From NCBI GenBank assembly GCA_900088475.1, contig FLMG01001628.1:1-10703 (forward strand): a stretch of DNA of 10,703 nucleotides, given 5' to 3'. Shown here piece after piece: positions 1 to 8,900 of the stretch. The stretch comes from Hyphochytrium catenoides. Taxonomy: Eukaryota > Sar > Hyphochytriomycetes > Hyphochytriales > Hyphochytriaceae. The notes below the pieces were generated by a model, which was given only the letters and a program-made list of their open reading frames with translations, searched no databases and was not told where the DNA came from. A program made the translations under genes and the position numbers. The stretch's first letter is position 1; the number at the start of each line of letters is the position of its first letter.

Positions 1-671
1 ATAAAAGGCGGTGTCTCAAAGTTCTTGAAGCCTCTCATTTCGATCTCTTTGTCAATCGTCACATCCTTGACATTGACGATGGCCTTGACGTCTGCACTGC
101 CCTTCATTACCCATTTAAACTTGTCTGCTGTCAGCAGGTACGCGTTGAACTGTGCCAATGCGTCAGCAGAGACGACCTTAGCGGTAGAGGTCAGCAGCGC
201 AGCCTCCTTGTTCTTCTTCGCCTTGAAAGAATCAGAATTCACGAGCTTCGCCAGCAAAACGTTCTCACCATTCTCCTTTGCCCAGATGAGTTCAAGATTG
301 TCGTTCATAGAGACCGTGGCATCCACAGGGCCAGACTTGGTCATCTTCTGCAGTGCCGTGGTCTTGAACTCTGTCTCTCCAGGGTTGATGATCGTCGCGG
401 TCACTATCTCAATGCCAGAGCTGTCTACCAAGTGCTTGACCATCGCGGGGATGATAGCGAGGAAGAGAACCAGGAGGGTGACGAGAAGAGTGAGAAGAGA
501 GACAACGCCGCAGATGAGATAACTGCGTTGTCTTCTCTTCTTATCTTGGCTCTTGAAGCCCCAGCAATCGCCCTTGCGACCTTTGCCGGCGTCCTTTCCT
601 GCCTCATAGTCAGTCTTTGGATCGTCCATGATTGAGTTATACTTTTGAGAATCCTCGTTGTTCCGAGCCAT
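1..671 (-). CDS. Type II membrane protein with LEA-2/DUF3712-like ectodomain, C-terminus off the left edge
   Basis: The frame is open from an ATG at 671 to the window edge (223 codons, no stop). The start has A at -3 and G at +4, a good eukaryotic context, and nothing upstream extends it convincingly. Residues 1-50 are hydrophilic and end in a basic cluster (KKRRQR). Residues about 51-77 form one long hydrophobic helix (begins YLICGVVSLL). The remainder is an ectodomain that starts near SSGIEIVTATIINPG, continues with SGPVDATVSM and ends with FKWVMKGSADVKAIV and EMRGFKNF. That order (beta-strand, 'N-P', 'GPxxAT', 'FxWxxxG', 'xxxRGF/L') is how LEA-2/DUF3712 domains read; the assignment is from remembered family character, not a search. 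With basic residues before the helix, the domain should face the lumen or outside. No enzymatic residues are visible and the cellular role is unknown. It is unspliced within the window and divergent from the COQ2 gene. Sure that it is coding, moderately sure of the family. Confidence 0.8.
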   Translation of the reverse strand, partial: MARNNEDSQKYNSIMDDPKTDYEAGKDAGKGRKGDCWGFKSQDKKRRQRSYLICGVVSLLTLLVTLLVLFLAIIPAMVKHLVDSSGIEIVTATIINPGETEFKTTALQKMTKSGPVDATVSMNDNLELIWAKENGENVLLAKLVNSDSFKAKKNKEAALLTSTAKVVSADALAQFNAYLLTADKFKWVMKGSADVKAIVNVKDVTIDKEIEMRGFKNFETPPF

Positions 672-1450
672 TGTCTCTGTCTTGGCAGCCCTAGGAGTCC
701 GCTGTTTCTCTCTTGCTGCTTGCTTGAGAGGAGGAAGGTTGAGAAGTGAAGATTGAGGGAGAGAGTGTTGCTTGTGATCTTCTCTCTTTCAACGGTTTAC
801 CCTCTGCCGCTTCTTGTCTCTCTCTACAATCTCCTCTCGCTCTCGAAGCTGCTGAGTGCTATTGGAGGTCAAGCAAGCTTCTTATAGGCACAGATAATAA
901 GTACAAGCTCTCTACACTGATAGGTAGGACGAGGAGGAGAGGGGAAGAGAGAGAGAGAGAGGAAAGTGAAGGGTGGGACGGAAGGAAGAAGAAAACGAAA
1001 GGTAGAACTAGTTCTGATGTTAGTTCAGAAGAAGACAAGGGACGTGGAGAAAGTCTTTGGACGATTGGCCTAGCCGCCATGCTGCTGACGGCTCCTGCAG
1101 AGCTGCAGCACTGCGGGTGTGACCCCTCCTTGTCCCCTCCTTTCCCTCTTCCTTCTTCTCTCTCTCTCTCCTCTCTCACTCTCTCCTCTTCTCTCTCTCT
1201 CCTGTTACCTCTCTCTCTCTTCCTTTTCCCTCTCTCTCCTTTCGTCTCTCTCTCTCTCTCTCTCTCCTCTTCTCTCCTGTTTGTTCTTCTCTCTCTCTTC
1301 TTTCTCAACTCTCTTTCTCTGTTTCTCTCTTCTTTATGCCTTGGAAAGGTAAGAAAAGTCAGAACATCAGCAATCGGAACAGATAGAAAGGACACTACCA
1401 AAAACGAGACAGAGCAACGAGAGATAGAGCTCTCTATGGCAATTCATAGA
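672..1450. other. Upstream region of the DUF3712-like gene, no supported gene
   Basis: This is the 5' flank and probably the 5' UTR of the leftward gene. It contains mixed sequence, a GA run near 944-962 and a CT-rich block from about 1138 to 1335. Open frames run through on both strands, but they are mostly Ser-Leu or Arg-Glu polymers generated by the repeats, so I do not call them genes. I recognise no promoter motif. Confidence 0.5.
1138..1335. repeat. Imperfect (CT)n/(TCTC) pyrimidine tract
   Basis: About 200 bases of nearly uninterrupted pyrimidine on the plus strand, made of short CT runs broken by TT, CC and a few G. Both strands stay open in several frames here only because the dinucleotide repeat has no stop codons. 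Confidence 0.9.
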
Positions 1451-2215
1451 TAAGCGTTAAATGAGTGCAAGAGAGGTATGGTAGCTGAGGGGAGGAAAGG
1501 GAGTGAAATGTGCACCAGGATGACACTCCAGCCTCACTTGCAGGTGAGAGGAGAGGGCCAACTGATCCCAGGGCGGTATATTAACGGATAGTATTCGTTC
1601 ATCTGGCACTGTGCAGGCCGACAGGGAGGCGAATGTATGAGTTATATGGGTAGTGAGACCCGGTTACCGCGATGGCTAACCAACATACAGTGTGATAAGA
1701 TTTGAGCTATAATACTTCTTAATTGACACGCCTTTTGCTTGGTAGCGGCAGTAAACCCAGATTCATCGAGCCCAGGTTCCATGCTAAACAAACACAAGTC
1801 TCTTTATGTTGAGCCCAGGAAACCCTAGATATGATGGCTACTTACCCTTTTTAACCCAGACGACCTCCGCGACGGTGATGCACAGGGTACCCCCCTGATG
1901 ACGCTCCTTTGGGGAGAATGATCACACCTTTGGGTGGAGGGCGCTAGCATTATGCCGTCTGTTTACAAGGGCCCACCCCTCCAAAGTATGACAACTAGTA
2001 ACGCTCAGAAGAGTAAGCGAAACTAATGATTTAATTCCCACGATTCACAAGGGCTGAAAGAAGAGGGTTCTCTACTATATCACAGTAGGACTTTCAAATG
2101 AAACTTATTTTAAAAAAAGCAGTTGAATGTTTATTTCCTGCGCTTTAAGTTTCAGTTGAAGTTCGCTGAGGGGCCACCTAAACACCGCCTTTGTGACTGC
2201 TACGCTCCTCTCCTC
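1451..2215. other. Mixed-composition intergenic sequence, nothing recognised
   Basis: The composition is balanced, unlike its neighbours, and all frames are broken by stops, with no open frame above 60 codons until about 2123. A stretch around 1735-1785 faintly recalls tRNA promoter boxes (TTGGTAGCGG and GGTTCCATGCT), but no cloverleaf can be folded. I see no gene. Confidence 0.5.
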
Positions 2216-2510
2216 GCGTTAGTCCTCTCTTCTTCTCTCTTGTCTCCTCATCTCTCTCACATCTCTGTCTTCTTACTTGCTAGGCAATACTCCCATTTAT
2301 GTTCTCTCTCTCTCATTCTGTCTCTTCTCGTGTCTCTCGCTCTCGCTCCTTTCTTCCTTCCTCTCTCTCCTATTTTCCAAGTTCTGGCTACGAGTACCTA
2401 TCCAAAGAAAGAAAAGACCTCGTCGTCACCTAGTATTCTTTTGCCTTGAGCAGCGTCACTTCCCACCTCATTTTCCACCTTTTTCCCTCCTTTTTCCTCT
2501 TTCTCAGGAT
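2216..2510. repeat. Pyrimidine-rich tract, CT-biased
   Basis: Strongly pyrimidine-biased on the plus strand with repeated CTCTCT and TTCTTC units, interrupted by mixed sequence around 2385-2460. The overlapping open frames are low-complexity Leu/Ser and show no domain. Confidence 0.7.
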
Positions 2511-4140
2511 GTTGACACAGCAGAATGAAGCCATTCGGCGTCTTTCCAGGCCTGTAGGCTGCTATTCTATAACCAATAGATTCTTAGACTTTGACAGCAA
2601 AAGTAGAAACTACTTGCTTTAGGAAGATCTTCCCCCCACATTTTTTGCCCTCCATCAGCAAGCAGCAGCAATCACCCTTCGCCGACTCTTTGGACCTTTC
2701 GAATTTGCAGCAGGTGGCACTTTCCTTTCGCATTCGTTCTCACAGAAAAATGAGGAAAGTAGACCGTCCGTCTCATCAGCCCTTTGACCCCAGAGATCAT
2801 CCTTCCTAAAGCAGTGACGTGTCACGCCACCTAAGAACCTGGGCCATCACCTTCCATTACTTTCGTTAATATGTCTAGATATAGTAGTTACATTAGCAAG
2901 TGAAGGATGACATTTAGTTAATCTCGTACTTCTTCTATTTTCGTTGGTACTTCTCAATAGAGCTGACTTAGACGATTGAGTAAGATTCGTGCCATACTTT
3001 GATGATTTTTGTGTAAAAATCGGGTGATTTCGAGTTGGGCCGTTACACGTCAAGATTGTCCTACAGTGCACTCACATTTCTAGGCTGCAGCATATCTTGG
3101 TGACTGTGTACTCTTTGGACCATGGACTCTATCTGATGAAGAATGATGCGTCCGACGGCATCTGGCCAAAGCTCAACGTCAGGCTTTGGAAGTGAAGATG
3201 CCGTGGCCACGGATGCATGGAGAAGGAAGATTGACTCTGCAGCTATAGGTGGTAAGGGGCAATGTAGGTTGGTTGACGAAGAAGGAAAAAGGAGACGGGG
3301 ACGTAGATTGTCTGCAACGGCAATTTGAATCAGAAGGCGCAGCAGTGGCGTTTGGACGATGTGGAGAGTGATGATGAGTCACTTTCGTGGAAAGGAGAGA
3401 GGCAAAGTGAGAAGTGGGTCGATGATGATGCGCCACGGACGGCCAGGATGGTGGGTGACTAAAGGTTACCGAGTTCTATGTCTTTCCGTTTTTCTCTCTT
3501 CACAGCGGACAGCGCCATTGTCTCACTTCTCGGACACGGTCCGTGCTCTTCTCTCTTAGGTCCATTGATTCTTCGGTCCTGCTGACTGTGCTAGAACGAG
3601 AGGGTGCTCGTTTTGTTTGGACCTCATTCTAGACCGTGACGAGTTCACCATGAGCGGGGCGCCATCAATCCGTCACAATCGATGTGACTGCATCTTCGCC
3701 TCCCTCGAGGGGCAGCCATGACTGTGCGACTACTCATCATCGCCACCCATGGACCGTCCGTAAACATGCTTCCTGTATATGGTTGCGCCTTCTGTCATCC
3801 TGGCGGCGTAGGTTGTAAAGAATGGGAAGACAATGACTCCTAAACGTCGTTCATCACAAGGAGTCCAATTCTTTATCAGGTTCCTATGTCTGAGCTTTTG
3901 GTAAGAAGAAGTGTTAAGAAGAACTCGTCGTCTTATGGAGGTAGAACCAAGATGATGAGAGACTGCGCATCACTTTGGCGCAACCATTATTCTGACTGTC
4001 TTATCTTGGCTCTGGGTCAAAAGGAAAGGAAGATGAGAGAAGACGGCGTAGGAGGCAATGATGTTGAGCCATTAACAGAGAAGACGAAGATCTAGAACTG
4101 TCATAGTTCTTGAAGCCCTCCTATCTCTAACATCCTTGAA
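2511..4140. other. Long mixed intergenic stretch without a supported gene
   Basis: About 1.6 kb of ordinary composition, somewhat AT-richer around 2860-3060 and with GATGAT-type triplets around 3360-3440. Short open frames exist (for example 3143-3328 plus and 3179-3436 minus), but none has a domain, a convincing start context or flanking splice signals that join it to something recognisable. Three short blocks shared with the leftward membrane-protein gene occur near 3999-4013 and 4105-4139; they are discussed as a finding. Confidence 0.5.
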
Positions 4141-4400
4141 GGCAGGAGAGAACAGGAAGAGAAGAGAAAGATAGACTTGATGTGACTCTCTCTCTTGACC
4201 ATCAAGGAAGCAGCAGGCAGTCGGAGTGATTGTTTATCGTGACAGACGGAAGATTAGCTGATAAGCGCCAGGAAGAAAGGACGATGAGTGAGAGACGACG
4301 ACAGAGAGAAAGAGAAACAGACAGCGAAAGGAGAGACAGATAAGAGATATAATCAGGAAGGAGTACTACAGTCAAGAGAAGAGAGTGGATGTTAACGTAA
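4140..4400. repeat. Purine-rich tract (GA-biased)
   Basis: The plus strand is dominated by AGAGA and GGAAG units (for example 4145-4170, 4260-4345 and 4370-4385), marking a switch from the pyrimidine-rich blocks to its left and right. No coding potential is seen. The remainder to about 4500 is mixed sequence with nothing recognised. Confidence 0.65.
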
Positions 4401-4539
4401 TAGAGCGGTAAAGAAAAGAAGGAGTTGATTCAAGAAACACCGCATGAGGTTCTTCTGATGGTTGATACAAGTTTGATGGAAGAGAGACCCTGCTGCTGAT
4501 GTTGAAGAGCGAAGAGACACGACTTCAGATCAGAGGACA

Positions 4540-5310
4540 AGAGCATCTGTTCTCTCCCTCTGTGGGCCCCCACTCTGGGCCCCGGTCCCAGTCTCTTCCT
4601 CTCTCCTCCCTGCTGTCTTTTGCTCTAGGAGACAGACTTAGAAAAAAAAAAGGAGCAGAATGTCATCTCTCTCTGTGCCTCTCTCGCTCATGTCGTCTGT
4701 GTGCTGTGGTTGACTCTCTTTTCGCCCTGTGTTTTCTCTCGTGTCGCTCTCTCTCTCTTCTTCCCCCACAAGAAGCTGACCGACAATAGTGGCTCCGTTT
4801 TCTTTTGCCCTGAGATCGTCTGCAGCCTCCTCATAGACAGAACATCATGCTTCCTTCTTCCTCTGTCTTCTCTTTCTCTGTGTGTGTCCTCTCCTCTTAA
4901 CAGGTCCGTTTTTCTCTCCGTTTGTTGGGTCGTTCTCTCGTGTTCCTCTTACCTATTATTCCTCTCTGTGCTTCTTACCTTTTCTTCCCCTCGCTCTAGT
5001 TGTTCTGTCTGTCCGTCTCTCTCTCTCCCCTTCTCCATGCTAGTGAAAATTGTCTTCTCTCCGAGACGCGATGCCTCTCTCCCTCTTATTCTTCGTTGCT
5101 CCCTCCCTACTATCACCACTCGGGATCTTCTCCTGTTTCTATTATAGACAGGAGACTAGAGAAATGCTTCATCTTCTCGCCAAGAAAAGAATCTCTCTTT
5201 CCTTCTTCCATTTAACATGCGGCAGTCCCCTTCAGCAAGACACTTCCAGTTCTCTTTCTCTCCTCTCTCTTTGAAGTCAGTTTTTCCATTTCGATCTTTT
5301 AGGACAACAG
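4540..5310. repeat. Long pyrimidine-rich block
   Basis: About 770 bases rich in CTCTC, TTCTTC and TGTCT on the plus strand with short mixed islands. It is less regular than the (CT)n runs further right. Overlapping open frames are Leu/Ser/Phe/Cys-rich and differ in every frame, as expected for non-coding pyrimidine DNA. A pair of GGGCCCC heptamers lies at 4564-4570 and 4577-4583. Confidence 0.65.
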
Positions 5311-5339
5311 CGATGGCTGCTGCTACTATTATGTGTTGT

Positions 5340-5430
5340 GTGGAGAGAAAGAGAGAGAGAGTCAGCAGGGAGAGAAGAGAGACAACGGGGGGGAGCGAGA
5401 GAGAGAGAGAGACGGGGAGAGCGAAAAAGA
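5340..5430. repeat. (GA)n-rich purine tract
   Basis: The plus strand is almost pure purine with GAGAGA runs at about 5344-5360 and 5396-5414. It ends just before the ATG at 5432, which opens a presequence-like peptide. Confidence 0.85.
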
Positions 5431-5431
5431 T

Positions 5432-5547
5432 ATGAAGCTGGTCATGCTCCGGTCGCGGCTCGTGAGCATTCGTCGTCCTTTCTCTTCTACTTCCTACCTA
5501 CGTTTTTTCTCCGTTCGTTATGATGCTTATAGTATGATGATGATGGT
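5432..5547 (+). CDS. Candidate 5' exon encoding a mitochondrial presequence-like peptide (possible COQ2 start)
   Basis: Starting at the ATG at 5432 (or 5444), the frame reads MLRSRLVSIRRPFSSTS and then YLRFFSVRYD. It is rich in Arg, Ser and Phe with no acidic residue until the end, which is the usual character of a mitochondrial matrix-targeting presequence and is unlike the repeat-derived peptides nearby. A potential donor (GT|GTTAAG) after 5547 leaves phase 2, matching the acceptor at 7395/7396 of the first certain COQ2 exon; a second option after 5545 leaves phase 0. COQ2 enzymes are imported into mitochondria, so this could be its first exon across a long intron. That link is inference: the donor is not a perfect consensus and a rival candidate exists at 6596-6762. 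Confidence 0.28.
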
Positions 5548-5770
5548 GTTAAGGGCCGTCCCTTCTCTCTTTTTGTCTCTCTTTCTTTTTGTTCTTGTGT
5601 ACATTCCTCTTTGTTCTCCGCTTCGTTCTTTATTCAAGGAAGCCGCAGATGGAGGAGGAGAGAGGGCTTGGAACTATTTATCTACCGAAGAGAGAAGAAG
5701 AAGGCGCCACTATCATCTCTTCTGTCTTGCTTTCTTCTCTCGCTTGTCTTCTTCTACCTTATTTAGAGAG
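5471..5770. repeat. Pyrimidine-rich sequence with a purine insert
   Basis: Mostly pyrimidine-rich on the plus strand (5471-5635 and 5716-5765), with a purine-rich insert around 5638-5705. Beyond the candidate exon above, no gene is supported. Confidence 0.5.
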
Positions 5771-5814
5771 AAGAGTTGCTTGAGCGGTGGCTGCCGACGA
5801 TGAACAGGAATAAT

Positions 5815-6200
5815 AAATGGACAAGTTAGCGGGAGAGAAGCAGCAGGACCAAAAGAGAGAGAAGAAAGGAGAGAGAAGAGTGAGAGCGAGGGGTGGAGAG
5901 ACAGAGAGAGGGAGAGATGAAGAAGAGATTAGAGGATGTCGACAAAGGGTTGTTCTCTTCTTCCATTCTTCATCCTTGCAATAATAACAAATCAGCGCTT
6001 GTCGCGAAAGGTCATTCAGGCAAGAAGGGGCGATAGTAGAAAGAAGTGGGGAGAGGATATAAAGAGAGGAGAGAGAGAAAGAAGAGAGAGAGAGAGAGAG
6101 AGAGAGAAAGCAAGGGATAGAGGGAGAGACAAAACAGAGAAAGAGAAGACTCAACAACAACGAGAAGAAGAGAGAGAAAAGACGAGAAGAGCAAAAAGCT
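5815..6200. repeat. Long purine-rich (GA)n block
   Basis: The plus strand is strongly purine-biased, with a nearly perfect GA run at about 6083-6107 and further AGAGAG segments at 5850-5930 and 6110-6190. A mixed island sits at about 5935-6025. Reverse-strand open frames here are Ser-Leu polymers and are not called. Confidence 0.85.
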
Positions 6201-6285
6201 GTGGTTTCTGTATCTGTTCCCATCATCATTTCCTACTGACCTCCCCTCGGAGCTATGAGTAGCAAGATTCAGCTCTGTCAGTCAA

Positions 6286-6291
<6 letters not shown>

Positions 6292-6323
<32 letters not shown>
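6292..6323. repeat. Perfect (TC)16 microsatellite
   Basis: Thirty-two bases of uninterrupted TC on the plus strand, following the purine block at 5815-6200 and complementary to it in sequence type. Confidence 0.95.
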
Positions 6324-6325
<2 letters not shown>

Positions 6326-6595
6326 CTTTCGCACCATCCTCTTCTCTCCATGACTTCGCGCTCGCTTCACCTCTTTCGGGAGGCTTCCGCGAGCTCTCTC
6401 TCTCTCTCTCCATTTCCCCGTCTTGCTTTCAGATACACCTGGCAAAAGAGAGAGAGAGAGAGAGAGATTTCTCAGCAGACTGTCGTCATCAAGGGGACAA
6501 GAAACATCGGCGGTGGGTGTGCGGCAGCAGGGTTGAGAGGCTGCATTCACAAGTGGGAGAGAGAGAAAGACAGAGAGGACGAGAGAGAGAGAGAG

Positions 6596-6762
6596 ATGAT
6601 GAGGATTACCCAGATACGACAGGTTTCTTCTCTCCTTTCTCCTCTTGCTTCGAAGAGATTGGAGAAGGTGGCTCTCTTCTCTCCCTTTCCTCTGTCCAGC
6701 CATGCACGACCTCAAGTTGCTTTGATATGGAGTCTGAGTAGAGAGAGGAAACATAGCCATGG
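6596..6762 (+). CDS. Alternative candidate 5' exon with a basic, presequence-like N-terminus (possible COQ2 start)
   Basis: From the tandem ATGs at 6596/6599 the frame reads MMRITQIRQVSSLLSP and then LASKRLEKVALFSPFPLSS, a basic, Ser/Leu-rich stretch that could form an amphipathic targeting helix. The frame ends at a strong donor, ATGG|GTAAGC, with GT at 6763-6764. The exon leaves phase 2, which fits the acceptor before 7396 and would give an intron of 633 bases with a long pyrimidine tract. The same frame is open back to an ATG at 6350 whose peptide (MTSRSLHLFREAS then PFPRLAFRYTW) is also presequence-like, but it then crosses a GA repeat coding for Arg-Glu. By donor strength and distance this is slightly better than 5432-5547. 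Whether it belongs to COQ2 needs transcript data. Confidence 0.33.
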
Positions 6763-6772
6763 GTAAGCCTTT

Positions 6773-7395
6773 CTATACTCTCTCTCTCTCTCTCTCTTCT
6801 TCTCCCTATCTCTTCCCCTTCTCACTCTTTCTCTCTCTTTGTGGCATTATCTCTCTCTTTCTGCCTCTCTTGCTAAATCTTCGTCTTTTCTCTCTCTTTC
6901 TCCGCCATTGCATCCCTCTCCACTTCGGGACGCTCTATCGTTTCTTCTCTACTGTTGCCCGGTCTTTCTATCTGTTTTTCTCTCTCTCTGGCTGTTTACT
7001 CTTCTCCCCTTTCCTTTTTCTGTTCTCCTTCTCTCGTCTCTGTCTCTTTCTCTCTCTTTCTCTCCTTTCTCTCTCTCTCTCTCTCTGTCGACACGTCTTT
7101 CTCTAGACTCCCATTCAGAAGCTCTGCTCACTTCTCGGTCACCTCCTCTCTTATTCCCGTTCCTTCTCCTTACTTGTCTGTTCTCCTTCGCTTCAATCTT
7201 CTTCTTACTCGTTCTCTCTCTCTCTCCCCTCTCTTTCTCTCTCTCTCTCTCCAGATCAGGCAATCTCAGGCGTTTCGTTTCTCTTCCTCCTCTCTCCAAG
7301 CAGTGCATCTCGTTCTCTCCTTGTGGCAAAGAGAGAAGGAGAAAGTGTTCTGTTGTCTCTCTCTCTCTTCCCCAGCACTTCTCCTCCCAGTCCAG
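6773..7395. repeat. Pyrimidine-rich block, probably the intron before the first certain COQ2 exon
   Basis: More than 600 bases of CT-rich plus-strand sequence with runs at 6778-6800, 7066-7087 and 7236-7253, and small mixed islands near 7090-7140 and 7255-7345. It ends in a textbook pyrimidine tract and CAG sites after 7375, 7390 and 7395. The downstream coding frame happens to be open all the way back to an ATG at 6839, but the encoded peptide is Ser/Leu repeat, so I read this as intron. Confidence 0.6.
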
Positions 7396-7571
7396 GCCTC
7401 CTTCGCCTCCCTCTTCTTCCTCCTCTTCTTCTTCTTCGTCTTCCTCTTCTTCTTCTGCCTCTTCTTCTTCTTCCTCTCTCTACGCTGACCAAGAGAACAC
7501 ATGGGTGGACAAGTATGTTGGCAGCTCTCTTCGGCCGTATTTCAAGCTGGCGAGAGTGGATAGACCGATAG
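7396..7571 (+). CDS. COQ2: COQ2 exon: Ser-rich linker and start of the UbiA domain
   Basis: Encodes PPSPP, about 21 serines (7412-7477), then [20 protein letters not shown] and DRPI. The donor after 7571 is G|GTAGGA and leaves phase 1; the split Gly is completed by the next exon. The donor is fixed by homology. The 5' boundary is not: CAG acceptors also occur before 7376 and 7391 (phase 0), and AAG sites lie within the coding part before 7494 and 7496. I chose 7396 because it fits the phase-2 candidate upstream exons. The conserved part, from TGG at 7502 on, is certain. Confidence 0.85.
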
Positions 7572-8362
7572 GTAGGAAGGCAGAGAGAGAGAGAGAGGAA
7601 CATAAGAGACCAAGAGCTGAGGAGAGAGACAGAGCAAAAGAGGGAAGAAAGAGAGAGAGAGAGAGAGAAAGAAAAGGAAGGGAAGGGAACAAGAGGAAAG
7701 GCAAGAAAAAGGAAAAGAGGGAGAGAAAGGAAGAGAGAGAGAAGAGAAACGAGAGAGTCAGATGAGGAAATGCAGACGATAAGAGAGAAAGAAAATAAGA
7801 ACGAGAGAGAGAGAGAGGGAGAGAGGGAGGGAGAGAATACGCAAGAAAGAGAGAGGACTGGTAGACGCCACAGAAAGAAGGTGCAAGCTAAATGAAAGGA
7901 GAGAAATAGAGGAGATGAGTACAATGGACGGCGCTCAGTCCTTATGTTAGGAGCTTCCCTCCTTAGTACGTCTCCACTTCAATGTTGCTCTCTCTCACTC
8001 TCTCTTTCTTTTTTATCTCTCTCTCTCTCTCTCTCGGTCTTGCAGGCACGTGGCTTCTCCTATGGCCCTGCTTCTGGTCCATTGCCATCGCTGCGCCACC
8101 TCATCATCTTCCAGATCCTTACCTGATGACTCTCTTCGGTAAGCAGAGGGCCTCTCTCTCTTTCGTCCTCTCTTCTCTCGTCTTCTCCTCAGCCTCGCCC
8201 CACTTGTCTTCTCTCTTTGTCTACTCCCCTCTTTCTGTACCTCAACCATAAAGTTTCTCTCTCTGGAACATTCAGCTGTGTCTCTTCCAGTCTTTCTTCT
8301 TTTTGGTTCACTCCTTCGCTTGACCCCGTTTCTTTCCTTTACACTTGCCACTTTATCTGTCA

Positions 8363-8402
<40 letters not shown>

Positions 8403-8869
8403 CTCTCCTTCCTCTTTTATCTCTGATCTCTCTCCCCCTTCTCTTTCCCTCTCCCTGGCTAAGCCCTCTTTTTTCTTCTCCCTATTGCTCTCTCTCTCTC
8501 TCTTTCTCTCAGCCACTGGAGCGTTCGTGATGAGAGGCGCAGGTTGTACCATCAATGACATGTGGGACAGGAAATATGACCACAAGGTACGCCTTTCTCT
8601 CCTCCTCTTCCCTATGTTCCGTTCTCTCTCTTGCTGTCTGTACGTCCGTCTTTCTCTCTCCCTCTCTCTCTCTCATACTTCTCCTTCTCTCTCTCTCTCA
8701 TGTTGGCGATAGGTTGAAAGAACAAAAAAACGTCCTCTGGCTGCCGGAGATATTTCTATGGAACAAGCGCTTGTCTTTTTAGCGGGGCAGCTGAGCGCGG
8801 GTCTAATGGTTCTTCTCCAGTTTAACTGGTACAGGTGAGACGTACTTATAAAGACTACGAAGAGGATCA

Positions 8870-8900
<31 letters not shown>

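Noticed and set aside
746-1453. Open frame of about 235 codons on the plus strand, with a 180-codon frame opposite at 859-1401
   Set aside because: The central part is the CT/GA repeat read as Ser-Leu or Arg-Glu. Both strands are open for the same reason, and neither shows a domain or matching splice context.
1735-1785. tRNA-like promoter boxes (TTGGTAGCGG and GGTTCCATGCT)
   Set aside because: No acceptor stem or anticodon stem can be formed around them, and the B-box match is poor.
2850-3070. AT-richer segment considered as a transposon remnant
   Set aside because: I found no terminal inverted repeats, target duplications or transposase-like or reverse-transcriptase-like peptide.
3143-3436. 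Overlapping 61- and 85-codon frames on opposite strands
   Set aside because: They have no recognisable domain and a poor start context, and they lie in a mixed intergenic region without splice partners.
6292-6323. Possible CRISPR-like or tandem-array signal from regular repeats
   Set aside because: It is a simple dinucleotide microsatellite. There are no unique spacers and the genome is eukaryotic.
6839-7765. Open frame of 308 codons covering the first certain COQ2 exon
   Set aside because: It shares the exon's frame, but the front is Ser/Leu repeat and the back is Arg/Glu repeat from the flanking introns. Only the part up to 7571 continues into the UbiA protein by splicing.
8013-8585. Minus-strand open frame rich in Arg-Glu
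   Set aside because: It lies antisense to COQ2 exons and CT introns. Its composition is explained wholly by the repeat.
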